The notes beneath the pieces are model-generated. The model saw nothing but the letters and a program-made list of their open reading frames with translations. It did not search any database and was not told where the DNA came from. From assembly GCF_022458865.1 (NCBI RefSeq), contig NZ_JAJNMU010000016.1, positions 62,001 to 126,000 of the forward strand: a stretch of DNA of 64,000 nucleotides, written 5' to 3'. Made by a program: the position numbers and the translations under genes. Below are positions 7,543-15,024 of this stretch, piece after piece; the stretch's first letter is position 1, and each line of letters opens with the position of its first letter. This DNA comes from Paenibacillus periandrae. GTDB taxonomy: Bacteria; Bacillota; Bacilli; Paenibacillales; NBRC-103111.

Positions 7543-9345
7543 CTACTGCTTATCAGGCAGCGGATAAACAATAAAATCTACCGGCAGCTGATTGCTTTCC
7601 GAAGCCATCAACTCGATCTCGATCTTCTTCTCAGAAACTGTTGTACGATGAATCAGCAAGGCTTCATTAGAGGTTAATCCAGCTGCAGGCATCGAAATGA
7701 CATTGCCATTGACGCGAACCGAGCCTTCAAAAAAACCACCACGTGGATATAAAGCGACTGCAGTTTTACCGTTAAATTCCAGACCAATCCGATAACGGAC
7801 TCCGGCATTGCTTCCATAGGTCACTGCTTGCACAGAGTCGGCTCTCATTTCCTGAGTGACTCTACCCGGAATCGGTTCAATAGAACCGTCACCAATACTA
7901 AATGAAATCGGCTCCTTCAGCGATCTTGTATCTAACTGGAAGCTTACCTCGGAAACCGGAGATACGGTATACCGCACATCCTTGGATTGAACAGCTCGAT
8001 AAGCTCCAAGCTGATAAGGCTGCTCACCGGGTGAAATCATTACATAAGATACATCGACAGCTCCATCTGTTTCCAGATCGTATATCCCTTGAAAGCCCTG
8101 TCCTGAGCTTAACTCCTGGCTCACCTTATACAACACGGCAGCACCTGGATTAACCGTAATACTGCTCGGCTCCGAATGATTCGTCAAAAAGCTTTCAACG
8201 GTTTTACTTCCGAGAAGGGGTGTATACACGGAGGCCTGAGACTCAGCCACAGCTGTTGTATGGACGGTGACCGGGCGTGTATCGCTTTGATTGCGAATCA
8301 TAATGGCGAGCTGTGCGGCGCTGCTCATCCCATTGATATATTGGGTGTACAGACGGGCACGTCCATTCATATTTTCCTTGAATAAAAATCCTTTCTCAAC
8401 AATTGGCTTTGTACTGCTCCCAAGAAGCAAACGCCGTTCCTCCGATGGTCTTGGCAGCACTGACATGATTGGGTTCTCCAAGGACTGTCTGGCGGCAATG
8501 GATGCTACTGACTCCTTGGATAATAAACTGCCTATCGGTTTAAAATAAAATGGATACGCTTGCTCACTAATATAAGGAACATCGAGCACCGTTATCGTCT
8601 GGGAGAAAGGATCGCTTTCATTTCCTTTACCATCCTTCACTTTAAGCGTTACTGTATAAGTGCCCGGTTTAAAAAACACTTCCTGCTTTCCGCTCCAGTC
8701 ATAGCCTGGAAGTCCTTCCGAATCGGGATCATAGCTTAAATCTGTATAGGTCACAGGCTCACCTAATCGATAGGAAGCCTTCCCTAATGCGAATTTGGCA
8801 ATTGGCTTTGAATTTGGCTGAGTATCATCCTTGTGAAGCGTTGATTCTTTATAAGCGGAAGCGGGCTCCCCAAGATCACTTATTTCTACACTTTGGGATG
8901 CAGAATCATAGCGATATGTCATATTCGTATAAGGAGCAAGCCAGGACAGCTTTACAAGCAGCCGCCCATTACGGATCTCGGCGACAGTCTCGAATGGAAT
9001 CGGTTTGCCATTAATCTGTATCTGATTTAGTGACGGATTGAATTGGATGAATGCCTTTGAAGTCAACATCTGTGCAGTCTGCGTTTCATGATCCCAAAAA
9101 AGTTGAATCTTAAGTGCGTCTGCAACCCATTTGGCGGGTAAATAAAATTGTCCGTTAATAATTGCTGGCGGTTCATCCAGTTTAACCTTTTGAGTATTGA
9201 CGATAGCTTCGGAATTTCCAGCAAACAATTGAAGTTGGATCGAGGATACGGAAACAGCATGAACCGGGGGAACGTTCATCATTCCAACTGCAAGGGCAGT
9301 ACTCATTAGCAATGTTGCTTTTGCGGCAGCAACCATTCGAAACAT
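7543..9345 (-). CDS. Secreted stalk-domain and PKD protein, copy 1
   Basis: A 600-residue paralogue of the next gene, first in the two-gene operon. Signal peptide (residues 5-30, MSTALAVGMMNVPPVHA), stalk domain with NGQFYLPAKWVADALKIQLF, PKD-like domain with YTDLSYDPDSEGLPGYDWSG, and a beta-rich C-terminal half that ends like its partner (VDFIVYPLPDK against VDIIFYPLEDK). The ATG at 9345 was chosen because AAGGAG lies 9 bases upstream and the signal peptide begins there; an upstream GTG would add 14 charged residues. The two copies differ at many positions but keep the same length and order, so the duplication is old and both are probably in use. Confidence 0.75.
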   Translation of the reverse strand: MFRMVAAAKATLLMSTALAVGMMNVPPVHAVSVSSIQLQLFAGNSEAIVNTQKVKLDEPPAIINGQFYLPAKWVADALKIQLFWDHETQTAQMLTSKAFIQFNPSLNQIQINGKPIPFETVAEIRNGRLLVKLSWLAPYTNMTYRYDSASQSVEISDLGEPASAYKESTLHKDDTQPNSKPIAKFALGKASYRLGEPVTYTDLSYDPDSEGLPGYDWSGKQEVFFKPGTYTVTLKVKDGKGNESDPFSQTITVLDVPYISEQAYPFYFKPIGSLLSKESVASIAARQSLENPIMSVLPRPSEERRLLLGSSTKPIVEKGFLFKENMNGRARLYTQYINGMSSAAQLAIMIRNQSDTRPVTVHTTAVAESQASVYTPLLGSKTVESFLTNHSEPSSITVNPGAAVLYKVSQELSSGQGFQGIYDLETDGAVDVSYVMISPGEQPYQLGAYRAVQSKDVRYTVSPVSEVSFQLDTRSLKEPISFSIGDGSIEPIPGRVTQEMRADSVQAVTYGSNAGVRYRIGLEFNGKTAVALYPRGGFFEGSVRVNGNVISMPAAGLTSNEALLIHRTTVSEKKIEIELMASESNQLPVDFIVYPLPDKQ

Positions 9346-9737
9346 GTGCGGTAACTCCTTTTTTGTGAATATTTGTTTTCGAACCATGATCTCCTATGCA
9401 TAGTACCATGTTCGAATTGCAGCCGTCCAGTTGAAACGGCAAAAAACGCTGTGTTAAAATCGTGAACAAAACTGCTGTAACCGTTTTCTTCCAAAGCATG
9501 CGTGAACCGTTTCTCCTTGAATTATGATTAAAAACTGAGGCCGATTTTCCGATTTTTCCCTCGAAAATAAATGACTTTTATTTGCAGAAGCCCTTGCTTA
9601 ACATTACACGTTATGTTATATTTAAATCAAGCAATATCAAGCTTTTCTTACAAATCCGGCACTCTAATTGTCGCTATGAATTTATATGTTTAGGCACAAT
9701 CCAGCATCATAAATCAGCTTGTGAGGAGCGATGAACA
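9346..9737 (+). promoter_or_regulatory. Intergenic region with a sigma-A type promoter for the small gene at 9738
   Basis: No gene is visible in this 392-base interval between divergent genes. On the plus strand TTGCTT (9594-9599) and TATATT (9617-9622) are 17 bases apart, a plausible sigma-A promoter about 110 bases before the small gene. I did not find a clear promoter for the stalk-domain operon on the other strand. Confidence 0.45.
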
Positions 9738-9929
9738 ATGACTTACGGACAACAAAATAATGGACAAGAACAGACGATTTCGGTAGAGCTTACTCTAAAT
9801 GAAGCACTTGCCTTGACAGGTGTTCGCTTTCGTGAAAACCATCAGTTTGAAATTGAAGGCATGCACAAAATAAAAAAATCTTTAGAAAATCGATTAATCA
9901 CGGAACCGAATCGCAAAGAAGTCCAATAA
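9738..9929 (+). CDS. Small hypothetical protein, 63 residues
   Basis: A short charged protein with a good ribosome binding site (GAGGAGCG, 7 bases before the ATG), an upstream promoter candidate and a terminator just after it, so it is very likely a real monocistronic gene. The product has a Gln/Asn-rich start (MTYGQQNNGQEQ), a middle with VELTLNEALALTGV and a basic helix near the end. I do not recognise a family; the size and lack of hydrophobic segments suggest a cytosolic protein. Confidence 0.65.
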   Translation: MTYGQQNNGQEQTISVELTLNEALALTGVRFRENHQFEIEGMHKIKKSLENRLITEPNRKEVQ

Positions 9930-9951
9930 AACGTCTACTCTAACATTCATG

Positions 9952-9990
9952 GCCTCCTGAGCTCAGCATATTGAGCCCTGGAGGTTTTTT
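9952..9990 (+). terminator. Terminator of the 63-residue gene
   Basis: CCTCCTGAGCTCA pairs with TGAGCCCTGGAGG (two mismatches) and is followed by six T. It also marks the upstream limit of the M20 remnant. Confidence 0.8.
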
Positions 9991-10252
9991 GTTTACAGCT
10001 AATTTGGTGGATTTGGGAATCAATGAGACGGATATTCAGAGCGGCAACGACCATGGTTCAATTGATTTAGGGAACGTATTCCGGCATTGTCCCGCTATTC
10101 CCCCCTTCATCCAGGTAACACATGGCGGAGAGCTTCTACATACGGAGGAATTTCGTGATCAAGCGATGACGCCTCAAGCGTTCGAAGGCATGCTGCTTGG
10201 CGCTAATGCGCTTGCCAACACAGCATACGATGTGATGATCGATCATGATTGA
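9991..10252 (+). pseudogene. C-terminal remnant of an M20-family amidohydrolase/peptidase
   Basis: About 85 codons remain open before a stop at 10252. The translated piece contains GNDHGSIDLGNVFRHCPAIP followed by HTEEFRDQA and LGANALANTAYDVM. This is the end of the catalytic domain of M20 carboxypeptidase / aminobenzoyl-glutamate hydrolase proteins, where S-x-D-x-G-N and H-[ST]-x-E-F are conserved and the last helix closes the fold. The first 300 or so residues, including most metal ligands, are absent; the fragment begins directly after a terminator. No ribosome binding site or credible start exists, so I read it as a deletion relic. Confidence 0.65.
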
Positions 10253-10270
10253 AAGGAGCTTCATTACACG

Positions 10271-10909
10271 ATGACCAACCCACCAAATGCCTATAAGACC
10301 TATTCTGAAGTGAAGCTTCAACAGCAGCAATTGCTCCGTAAAAATGTTATTGATGCCGCATGTATCCTGCTTTTAGAGGAAGGCCCTGAGTCCGTGACGG
10401 TCCGCAGAGTTGCTCAAAAATTAAATTGTTCAACTAAAATCATTTACAATATTTTTGGCAATAAGGACGGTCTTGCCAATGAAATGTACATGGATGGATG
10501 TCGGCTATTGACACAATCTTTTCAACAAGTACCGGACACTGCCAATGTGCTTGATGATTTGAGCGCTATATGTTGGGCTTATTGGCAATTTGCACAGCTT
10601 CATACTGGTTATTACAAAATGATGTTTGGCGGGGCGTTATCTGATTTTAAGCCGGATGAACAAAGCATTGAAAGTACTGCAACTGCCCTCTACCGAATCA
10701 AACAAACCGTAATTCGCGCTATTGAGCAAGGTGTATTTGAAGAACATGATCCCCTACTTGTTGTCCAGATGCTTTGGTCTGCTTTACATGGAGTGATCCA
10801 TCTTCAATTTGCCGGTCATTTTTCTACTTTAAACATAGCCCAAGAAATCTATGCATTCACACTGAATAATACGCTCCAAGCATTTAAGAAATCTTCACGA
10901 CAATCATAA
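10271..10909 (+). CDS. TetR/AcrR family transcriptional regulator
   Basis: A 212-residue regulator. The N-terminal helix-turn-helix region (about residues 22-70) has the usual order: AACILLLEEGPESVTVRRVA, then QKLNCSTKIIYNIFGNKDGL. The C-terminal domain contains MLWSALHGVIHLQFAG, close to the W-x-x-x-H-G pattern of the WHG-type TetR ligand domain. It starts 18 bases after the M20 remnant with GAAAGGAG upstream. The SDR gene follows after 105 bases in the same direction, and is a natural candidate target. The ligand is unknown. Confidence 0.85.
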   Translation: MTNPPNAYKTYSEVKLQQQQLLRKNVIDAACILLLEEGPESVTVRRVAQKLNCSTKIIYNIFGNKDGLANEMYMDGCRLLTQSFQQVPDTANVLDDLSAICWAYWQFAQLHTGYYKMMFGGALSDFKPDEQSIESTATALYRIKQTVIRAIEQGVFEEHDPLLVVQMLWSALHGVIHLQFAGHFSTLNIAQEIYAFTLNNTLQAFKKSSRQS

Positions 10910-11014
10910 AATAGTGAGTACACTGAGGTCTGGGTACAGATGGCTTCAGTAATTCATGCCCACCAGAAACAATGTTTCTTAAATAAAACAAAGATTCCAA
11001 GGAGGTTCAATATT

Positions 11015-11800
11015 ATGTTCAAATATTCAAATAAAACAGCACTCATCACAGGTGCATCATCAGGCATTGGTGAAGCCTTTGCCTATTCCCTGGCAGCCAA
11101 AAAATGCAATCTCATTTTGGTCGCTCGCAATCATTCAAAGCTAAAGGTGCTAGCTGAAAAGCTTACAGAAGCTTACAACGTTAAGACTACGGTAATCGCT
11201 ATTGACTTATCTGCACCTGATGCTCCACAAGTTTTATTCCAAGAGGTTCAAAAGCAACAATTAAAGGTTGATTTTTTAATTAACAATGCAGGCTTTGCCA
11301 CCTATGGATATTTTGAACAAGTTTCAGGAGTACGACAGCATGAGGAAGTGATGCTCAATGTCTCTGCTTTAGTCGATATTACGCATGCATTCATGCCCGA
11401 TTTATTGCGCAATCAGGATGGTGTTTTAATTAATGTTTCTTCCACAGCCGCCTTTCAGCCCGATCCTTATATGGCCGTTTATGGAGCAACCAAAGCGTTT
11501 GTGCTCTCTTTTAGTGAAGCCCTTTGGGCCGAGAATCGTAAACGCGGGCTCAAGGTTCTAGCACTTTGTCCCGGTGCCACAGAAACCTCATTTTTTGATA
11601 TCGTCGGTTCGGATGAAGCATCCGTTGGTTCTAGACAATCGCCCAGCACCGTTGTACACAACGCTCTGAAAGCACTGGAAAAAGGCCGCAGCCATATTAT
11701 TTCCGGACGCCAAAATTATTGGGTAGCCCAGGTTTCCAGATTATTTTCTCGTCAGTTTACACTTGGAATTGTTGAACGAACTCTCCGACCACGCAATTAA
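11015..11800 (+). CDS. Short-chain dehydrogenase/reductase
   Basis: A 261-residue classical SDR. The NAD(P) binding motif is TGASSGIGEAF at about residue 12, the N-N-A-G motif is present (LINNAGFATYG), the catalytic Ser lies in VSSTAAF and the Y-x3-K pair in YGATKAF. The motif and the C-terminal hydrophobic basic tail resemble the YqjQ/DltE-like group of oxidoreductases acting on lipophilic substrates. The ATG at 11015 was preferred because AAGGAGG lies 8 bases upstream; the longer frame from 10940 lacks such a signal. It is probably under control of the upstream TetR gene. The substrate is not predictable. Confidence 0.85.
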   Translation: MFKYSNKTALITGASSGIGEAFAYSLAAKKCNLILVARNHSKLKVLAEKLTEAYNVKTTVIAIDLSAPDAPQVLFQEVQKQQLKVDFLINNAGFATYGYFEQVSGVRQHEEVMLNVSALVDITHAFMPDLLRNQDGVLINVSSTAAFQPDPYMAVYGATKAFVLSFSEALWAENRKRGLKVLALCPGATETSFFDIVGSDEASVGSRQSPSTVVHNALKALEKGRSHIISGRQNYWVAQVSRLFSRQFTLGIVERTLRPRN

Positions 11801-11829
11801 ACAGACCAAGAGCAAGTTTCTGTTCATAC

Positions 11830-11858
11830 TTGACGATTCCCTCATGCCGGCGTATACT
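11830..11858 (+). promoter_or_regulatory. Sigma-A promoter of the T-box/trpS transcript
   Basis: TTGACG (11830-11835) and TATACT (11853-11858) are separated by exactly 17 bases. The T-box leader begins about 10 bases further on. Confidence 0.75.
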
Positions 11859-11867
11859 TCCTTTCAT

Positions 11868-12153
11868 AACGTATCGACGATGATGAAGGGTAAGTAGCCG
11901 TTAGAGGCGGGATTCAGAGAGATGGTGTTTGGTGCGAACCATCCCCGGCCGACGTGTGAATGGACTTCGGAGTCGCTTGGCCGAACGTATTTGTTTGTAG
12001 GCAAAGCCGGGATTCCCTCTCCGTTACCATGAGGGCTGTATCGATAGTGTTCTTGATGAGCCTGTCCGTACTTGAGAGTGCATCTTCATACCGGAGATGA
12101 ATAAAGGTGGTACCACGATAACTTCGTCCTTTGCGATGAGGTTTTTTTGCGTT
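11868..12153 (+). promoter_or_regulatory. T-box riboswitch, tryptophan specifier
   Basis: The leader has the stem I landmarks AGAGAGATGGTG and GGTGCGAACCATC, then a specifier region GTGAATGGACTTCGGAG in which UGG (11961-11963) lies at the specifier position and is followed by A. The T-box sequence AAAGGTGGTACCACG is at 12103-12117. It is followed by a terminator hairpin (CTTCGTC with GATGAGG, 12122-12141) and seven T. In T-boxes uncharged tRNA pairs with the specifier and with the T-box bulge and prevents termination, so trpS should be induced when charged tRNA-Trp is low. The specifier assignment was made by eye and agrees with the downstream gene. Confidence 0.9.
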
Positions 12154-12174
12154 TCATAAAAGGGGGTGATGGCC

Positions 12175-12498
12175 ATGGAGGATGGCTGGTGTTGGCGTAT
12201 CTCAGATCGTAAGGATGTATGTATAGGTTTGCTCGCAATCCCATTCATGCTTGCGGAGCCAGCTTTGCTTCGCAAAGCTCAGTTGATGCTTACGAAGCCA
12301 GCTTTGCTTCGCAAAGCTCAGTTGATGCTTACGAAGCCAGCTTTGCTTCGCAAAGCTCAGTTGATGCTTACGAAGCTAGCTTTGCTTCGCAAAGCTCTTA
12401 GGAGGAATTTCAATGCAAGAGAGAATTTTAACTGGAGATCGTATTACCGGCAAGCTGCACCTTGGTCATTACGTCGGGAGTTTGAAAAATCGGGTTGA
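12175..12498 (+). other. Possible Trp-containing upstream reading frame over the repeat array
   Basis: After the T-box terminator there is a strong ribosome binding site (AAGGGGG) and an ATG at 12175. The frame begins MEDGWCWRISDRK, with two Trp codons at positions 5 and 7, and stays open through all four 39-bp repeats. It passes the trpS Shine-Dalgarno sequence and ends inside trpS in another frame. It may act as a leader that senses Trp-tRNA by ribosome pausing, or it may be open only because the repeat length is a multiple of three. I list it as a candidate, not as a protein gene. Confidence 0.3.
12245..12396 (+). repeat. Tandem hairpin repeat array upstream of trpS (family A)
   Basis: Four copies of a 39-bp unit. 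Each holds the perfect hairpin AGCTTTGCTTCGCAAAGCT (12261-12279, 12300-12318, 12339-12357, 12378-12396) and the spacer GATGCTTACGAAG (in the first copy a variant, CATGCTTGCGGAG). The last hairpin ends three bases before AGGAGG of trpS. The same spacer and changed but still paired stems occur before cysT, the cobW-like gene and larE. Confidence 0.9.
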
Positions 12499-13417
12499 AT
12501 TGCAAAACAGCTATGAGTGCTTTGTCCTGTTAGCCGATGTTCAGGCATTGACCACACACTTCGATCATCCTGCAATAGTGCGCGATAATCTGCGTCATGT
12601 AGCTATGGACTATTTGGCGGCTGGCATAGACCCCAACCGTTCTACCTTATTTATTCAATCCATGATCCCGGAAATAGCCGAGCTGACTGTTTATTTTTCG
12701 ATGTTTGTCACGGTCAACTCTCTACGTCATAATCCGACGATTAAGACAGAGGCGGCTGAACGGGGCTACAAGCAGTTGAATTACGGCTTTCTTGGCTATC
12801 CCGTCAGTCAGGCAGCAGACATAGCCATCTGCCGCGCAACGCTCATCCCTGTTGGCGAGGATCAGGTCCCCCACATCGAACAAACGAGAAAAATCATACG
12901 CCGTTTTCATGACCTCTATCGACCGGTATTTCCCGAGCCTCAAGCCTTGATCGGCGAAATTCCACGCTTAACCGGCCTTGATGGGGGCCGTAAAATGGGT
13001 AAAAGCTCCGGCAATGCCATTTCCCTGGATTCGAACCCACAGCAGGTCAAAGAGCTCATACAGAAGGCTGTAACCGATCCTGGGCGTATTCGCAAGAATG
13101 ACCCGGGCCATCCTGACAGATGCCCGATCTATAGCTACCATCAAGCCTTTAATGCTCCGCAGGCAGATGATATCTACAACAATTGCACCCAAGGGACCAT
13201 CGGCTGCTCCGAATGCAAGACAAGACTTACTGTCAAAATTAACGAGCTGCTGGAACCGATGAATGAGCGGCGTGAAGCCCTTAGCAAGTACCCTAAGCAA
13301 ATTGACGAAATTTTGATAAGCGGTACCGAGCGTGCAAGAGAACTGGCCCGTGAAACAATGCTGGAAGTACGTGAAGCCATGGGAATCGCCTATTTCGCAC
13401 AGCATACTGAAAACTAA
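12413..13417 (+). CDS. trpS: Tryptophan--tRNA ligase, second (streptococcal-type) form
   Basis: A 334-residue class I aminoacyl-tRNA synthetase that charges tRNA-Trp. The HIGH-type motif is in GDRITGKLHLGHYVGSL near residue 9, and the KMSKS loop is KMGKSSGNAI near residue 195. The form of the first motif (T-G-K-L-H-x-G-H-Y-V-G-S-L) is that of streptococcal-type TrpRS and differs from the S-G-x-x-x-L-G-N-Y-I-G form of the B. subtilis enzyme, so this is probably an auxiliary enzyme beside a housekeeping one outside the window. Such second forms can confer tolerance to Trp analogues in other bacteria; this is not shown here. AGGAGG lies 7 bases before the ATG. It is preceded by a promoter, a Trp T-box and a hairpin-repeat array, so it is regulated at several levels. 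Confidence 0.9.
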   Translation: MQERILTGDRITGKLHLGHYVGSLKNRVELQNSYECFVLLADVQALTTHFDHPAIVRDNLRHVAMDYLAAGIDPNRSTLFIQSMIPEIAELTVYFSMFVTVNSLRHNPTIKTEAAERGYKQLNYGFLGYPVSQAADIAICRATLIPVGEDQVPHIEQTRKIIRRFHDLYRPVFPEPQALIGEIPRLTGLDGGRKMGKSSGNAISLDSNPQQVKELIQKAVTDPGRIRKNDPGHPDRCPIYSYHQAFNAPQADDIYNNCTQGTIGCSECKTRLTVKINELLEPMNERREALSKYPKQIDEILISGTERARELARETMLEVREAMGIAYFAQHTEN

Positions 13418-13429
13418 TTATATAACATT

Positions 13430-13456
13430 AAAAAGCGGTCATCATTTGATGGCCGC
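13430..13456 (-). terminator. Terminator of the 13489-13815 gene
   Basis: On the minus strand GCGGCCATCA and TGATGACCGC form a stem with a very short loop, followed by TTTTT. It lies 33 bases after the stop codon of the minus-strand gene and may also slow transcripts from trpS. Confidence 0.65.
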
Positions 13457-13488
13457 CTACATTCGTATCAATTCCCGCCGTAACGGAA

Positions 13489-13815
13489 TTAGCTGTACAT
13501 AAAAACAGATTTGGGCAGATGTATAAAATCATACAACTGCTTCGTTAAACCGCCCTTGCCGAACCGAAGCACACTGCTCTGGTCTTTCCCATGTTTTTGT
13601 TGAATATCTTTGAGGAAACTGATAATTTGACTGCGTCTTGACGTAATTTCACGATAACCCGTGCTGTAAAGCCACTGATCAATGGTATTATAAATACCAC
13701 GATTAAGCCCAAAGGTTTGAAAGCAATAATTGACAAACTGAATGTCTGGCAAATGAAGGGCATCTGCCTCGCTTACTTCTATTTCCGTTTGGTCTTGGAC
13801 TATCACATCATTCAT
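13489..13815 (-). CDS. Hypothetical protein, 108 residues
   Basis: The ribosome binding site AGGAGG lies 9 bases before the ATG at 13815; an in-frame ATG six bases earlier is too close to it. The product has an acidic start (MNDVIVQDQTEIEVSEADAL), an aromatic middle (FVNYCFQTFGLNRGIYNTID) and a basic end. It has no membrane segment and no motif I recognise. The terminator downstream and the good start signal make it a real gene. A copy of the two-hairpin dispersed element stands directly upstream of its Shine-Dalgarno region. Confidence 0.65.
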   Translation of the reverse strand: MNDVIVQDQTEIEVSEADALHLPDIQFVNYCFQTFGLNRGIYNTIDQWLYSTGYREITSRRSQIISFLKDIQQKHGKDQSSVLRFGKGGLTKQLYDFIHLPKSVFMYS

Positions 13816-13837
13816 AGTCATTCACCTCCTAAATCTA

Positions 13838-13964
13838 ATAAGAAAAGCTTCTGATCGAAGCCTATTCGGTGAAGATACATTCGTGTCCAATAGGTTGCTT
13901 TTCTTACAATATCAGAATATTCAGCTCCGCTGAAAACTTATAAATTCTGATATTATAAAAAGAG
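13838..13964 (+). repeat. Dispersed two-hairpin element (family B), copy 1
   Basis: About 127 bases. Hairpin 1 has outer arms AAGAAAAGC and GCTTTTCTT and inner arms CCTATT and AATAGG. Hairpin 2 has AATATCAGAAT (13908-13918) and ATTCTGATATT (13944-13954) with an inner TTCAGC/GCTGAA pair. Near-identical sequence recurs at 35515-35641, and a 5'-shortened one at 48167-48258. No reading frame or transposase is associated with it. Confidence 0.85.
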
Positions 13965-14037
13965 ACTTCTCCCTGCAATAAATGCAGCTTGAAGCCTCCC
14001 GATGTCAGGTAGACAAGACTGGTAGTTCGTTTAAAGT

Positions 14038-14625
14038 TTAAGTAACCGGTAATTCATTAACCGAATCAATCGCATTCGCATCTGTTCTTTCTTTACGCCA
14101 TACCGTTTCGGAAATGAACGATTGCACTACACCCTGTAATCTCTCTTCAATTTCCTGAACAAACGTGAAGCTGTTGTCCTCGGCGCGGATAACCTGGGAA
14201 TCCAATATAAATGCACCGTTCAAAATGTGATGTGCTCCCAATGCAGATAATACAGGCTTGAAAGCATGGTCGATAGCAAGCAGATGAGCAATCGTACCTC
14301 CAATTGCCAACGGAAGCACCACCTTACCTTCCAGACCTTTTTGCGGTATGAGGTCCAGAAAGCTTTTTAATACTCCTGTATAAGATGCTTTATATATCGG
14401 TGAAGCAACAACGACTGCATCGGCTTCGGCAACTATCCGATTGGCATTCGTGATCGCAGGACTGTCAAAGCGAGTATAAAATAAATCCTCAGGCGGCAGT
14501 TCCCTTACATTTACCCATTGAACCTCCAGCCCTTTCTCAAGAATTGCGTTGCTTACAAACTGAAGAACTCCGTCTAAACGTGATGTGGCAGAAGGACTAC
14601 CAGAAATAATTGCAATACGTGCCAT
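14038..14625 (-). CDS. NAD(P)H-dependent FMN reductase, SsuE family
   Basis: A 195-residue flavodoxin-like reductase. The FMN phosphate loop is ISGSPSATSRLDGV at the N-terminus, and the second flavin loop is VVASPIYKASYTGVLKSFLD near residue 75, both typical of SsuE, which supplies reduced FMN to alkanesulfonate monooxygenase. The ATG at 14625 has AAAGGAG 8 bases upstream. No SsuD monooxygenase or SsuABC transporter is in the window, so the partner is either elsewhere or different. The neighbouring yezD and cys genes support a role in sulfur metabolism. Confidence 0.75.
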   Translation of the reverse strand: MARIAIISGSPSATSRLDGVLQFVSNAILEKGLEVQWVNVRELPPEDLFYTRFDSPAITNANRIVAEADAVVVASPIYKASYTGVLKSFLDLIPQKGLEGKVVLPLAIGGTIAHLLAIDHAFKPVLSALGAHHILNGAFILDSQVIRAEDNSFTFVQEIEERLQGVVQSFISETVWRKERTDANAIDSVNELPVT

Positions 14626-14754
14626 TGAGATCACTCCTTTTATATAAATCGTTTCATGCACAATAGTTACCTGGATGAATATTAATCAATGCTCCCCATT
14701 GTAATGCCTATCCATCGTCAATGAACAGGAATGAACAGTGAACTATAATTGCGA

Positions 14755-14967
14755 TTAGCTATTTTTACGGATTTGCTGTCTGTTCACTCCGCTATGCTCT
14801 CGATCGCGAGCTCCAGCTTCGGCTTCAAAGCGTTTGCGCTCGGTTCTTTCTATCTGTACTATTCTACCATCATGAATCACGATTTGCACAGTCCCATATT
14901 CCAGACCATTTACGGAATTAAGTATTCTTTGTGTCCATATATCATCAACTTCCAACGGTTTTGCCAT
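14755..14967 (-). CDS. yezD: YezD family small protein (DUF2292)
   Basis: A 70-residue protein with the YezD core ILNSVNGLEYGTVQIVIHDG followed by IVQIERTERKRF. The function is unknown; in other Bacillales the gene lies with sulfur assimilation genes, as it does here (SsuE-like reductase after it, cysAWT-sbp before it). GGAGG lies 7 bases before the ATG at 14967; the frame could be extended by 6 residues from an ATG upstream, but that start has no binding site. The C-terminal extension (EAGARDREHSGVNRQQIRKN) is highly charged and longer than in typical members. Confidence 0.8.
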   Translation of the reverse strand: MAKPLEVDDIWTQRILNSVNGLEYGTVQIVIHDGRIVQIERTERKRFEAEAGARDREHSGVNRQQIRKNS

Positions 14968-15024
14968 ATCATAACCTCCACTCATATTAATAACATGTGC
15001 ATAGTCGGAATTGAAGCGTAACTA

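Noticed and set aside
12241..12400. CRISPR array
   Set aside because: The units are identical throughout, including the would-be spacers, and each is a palindrome plus a fixed linker. There are no unique spacers and no cas genes.
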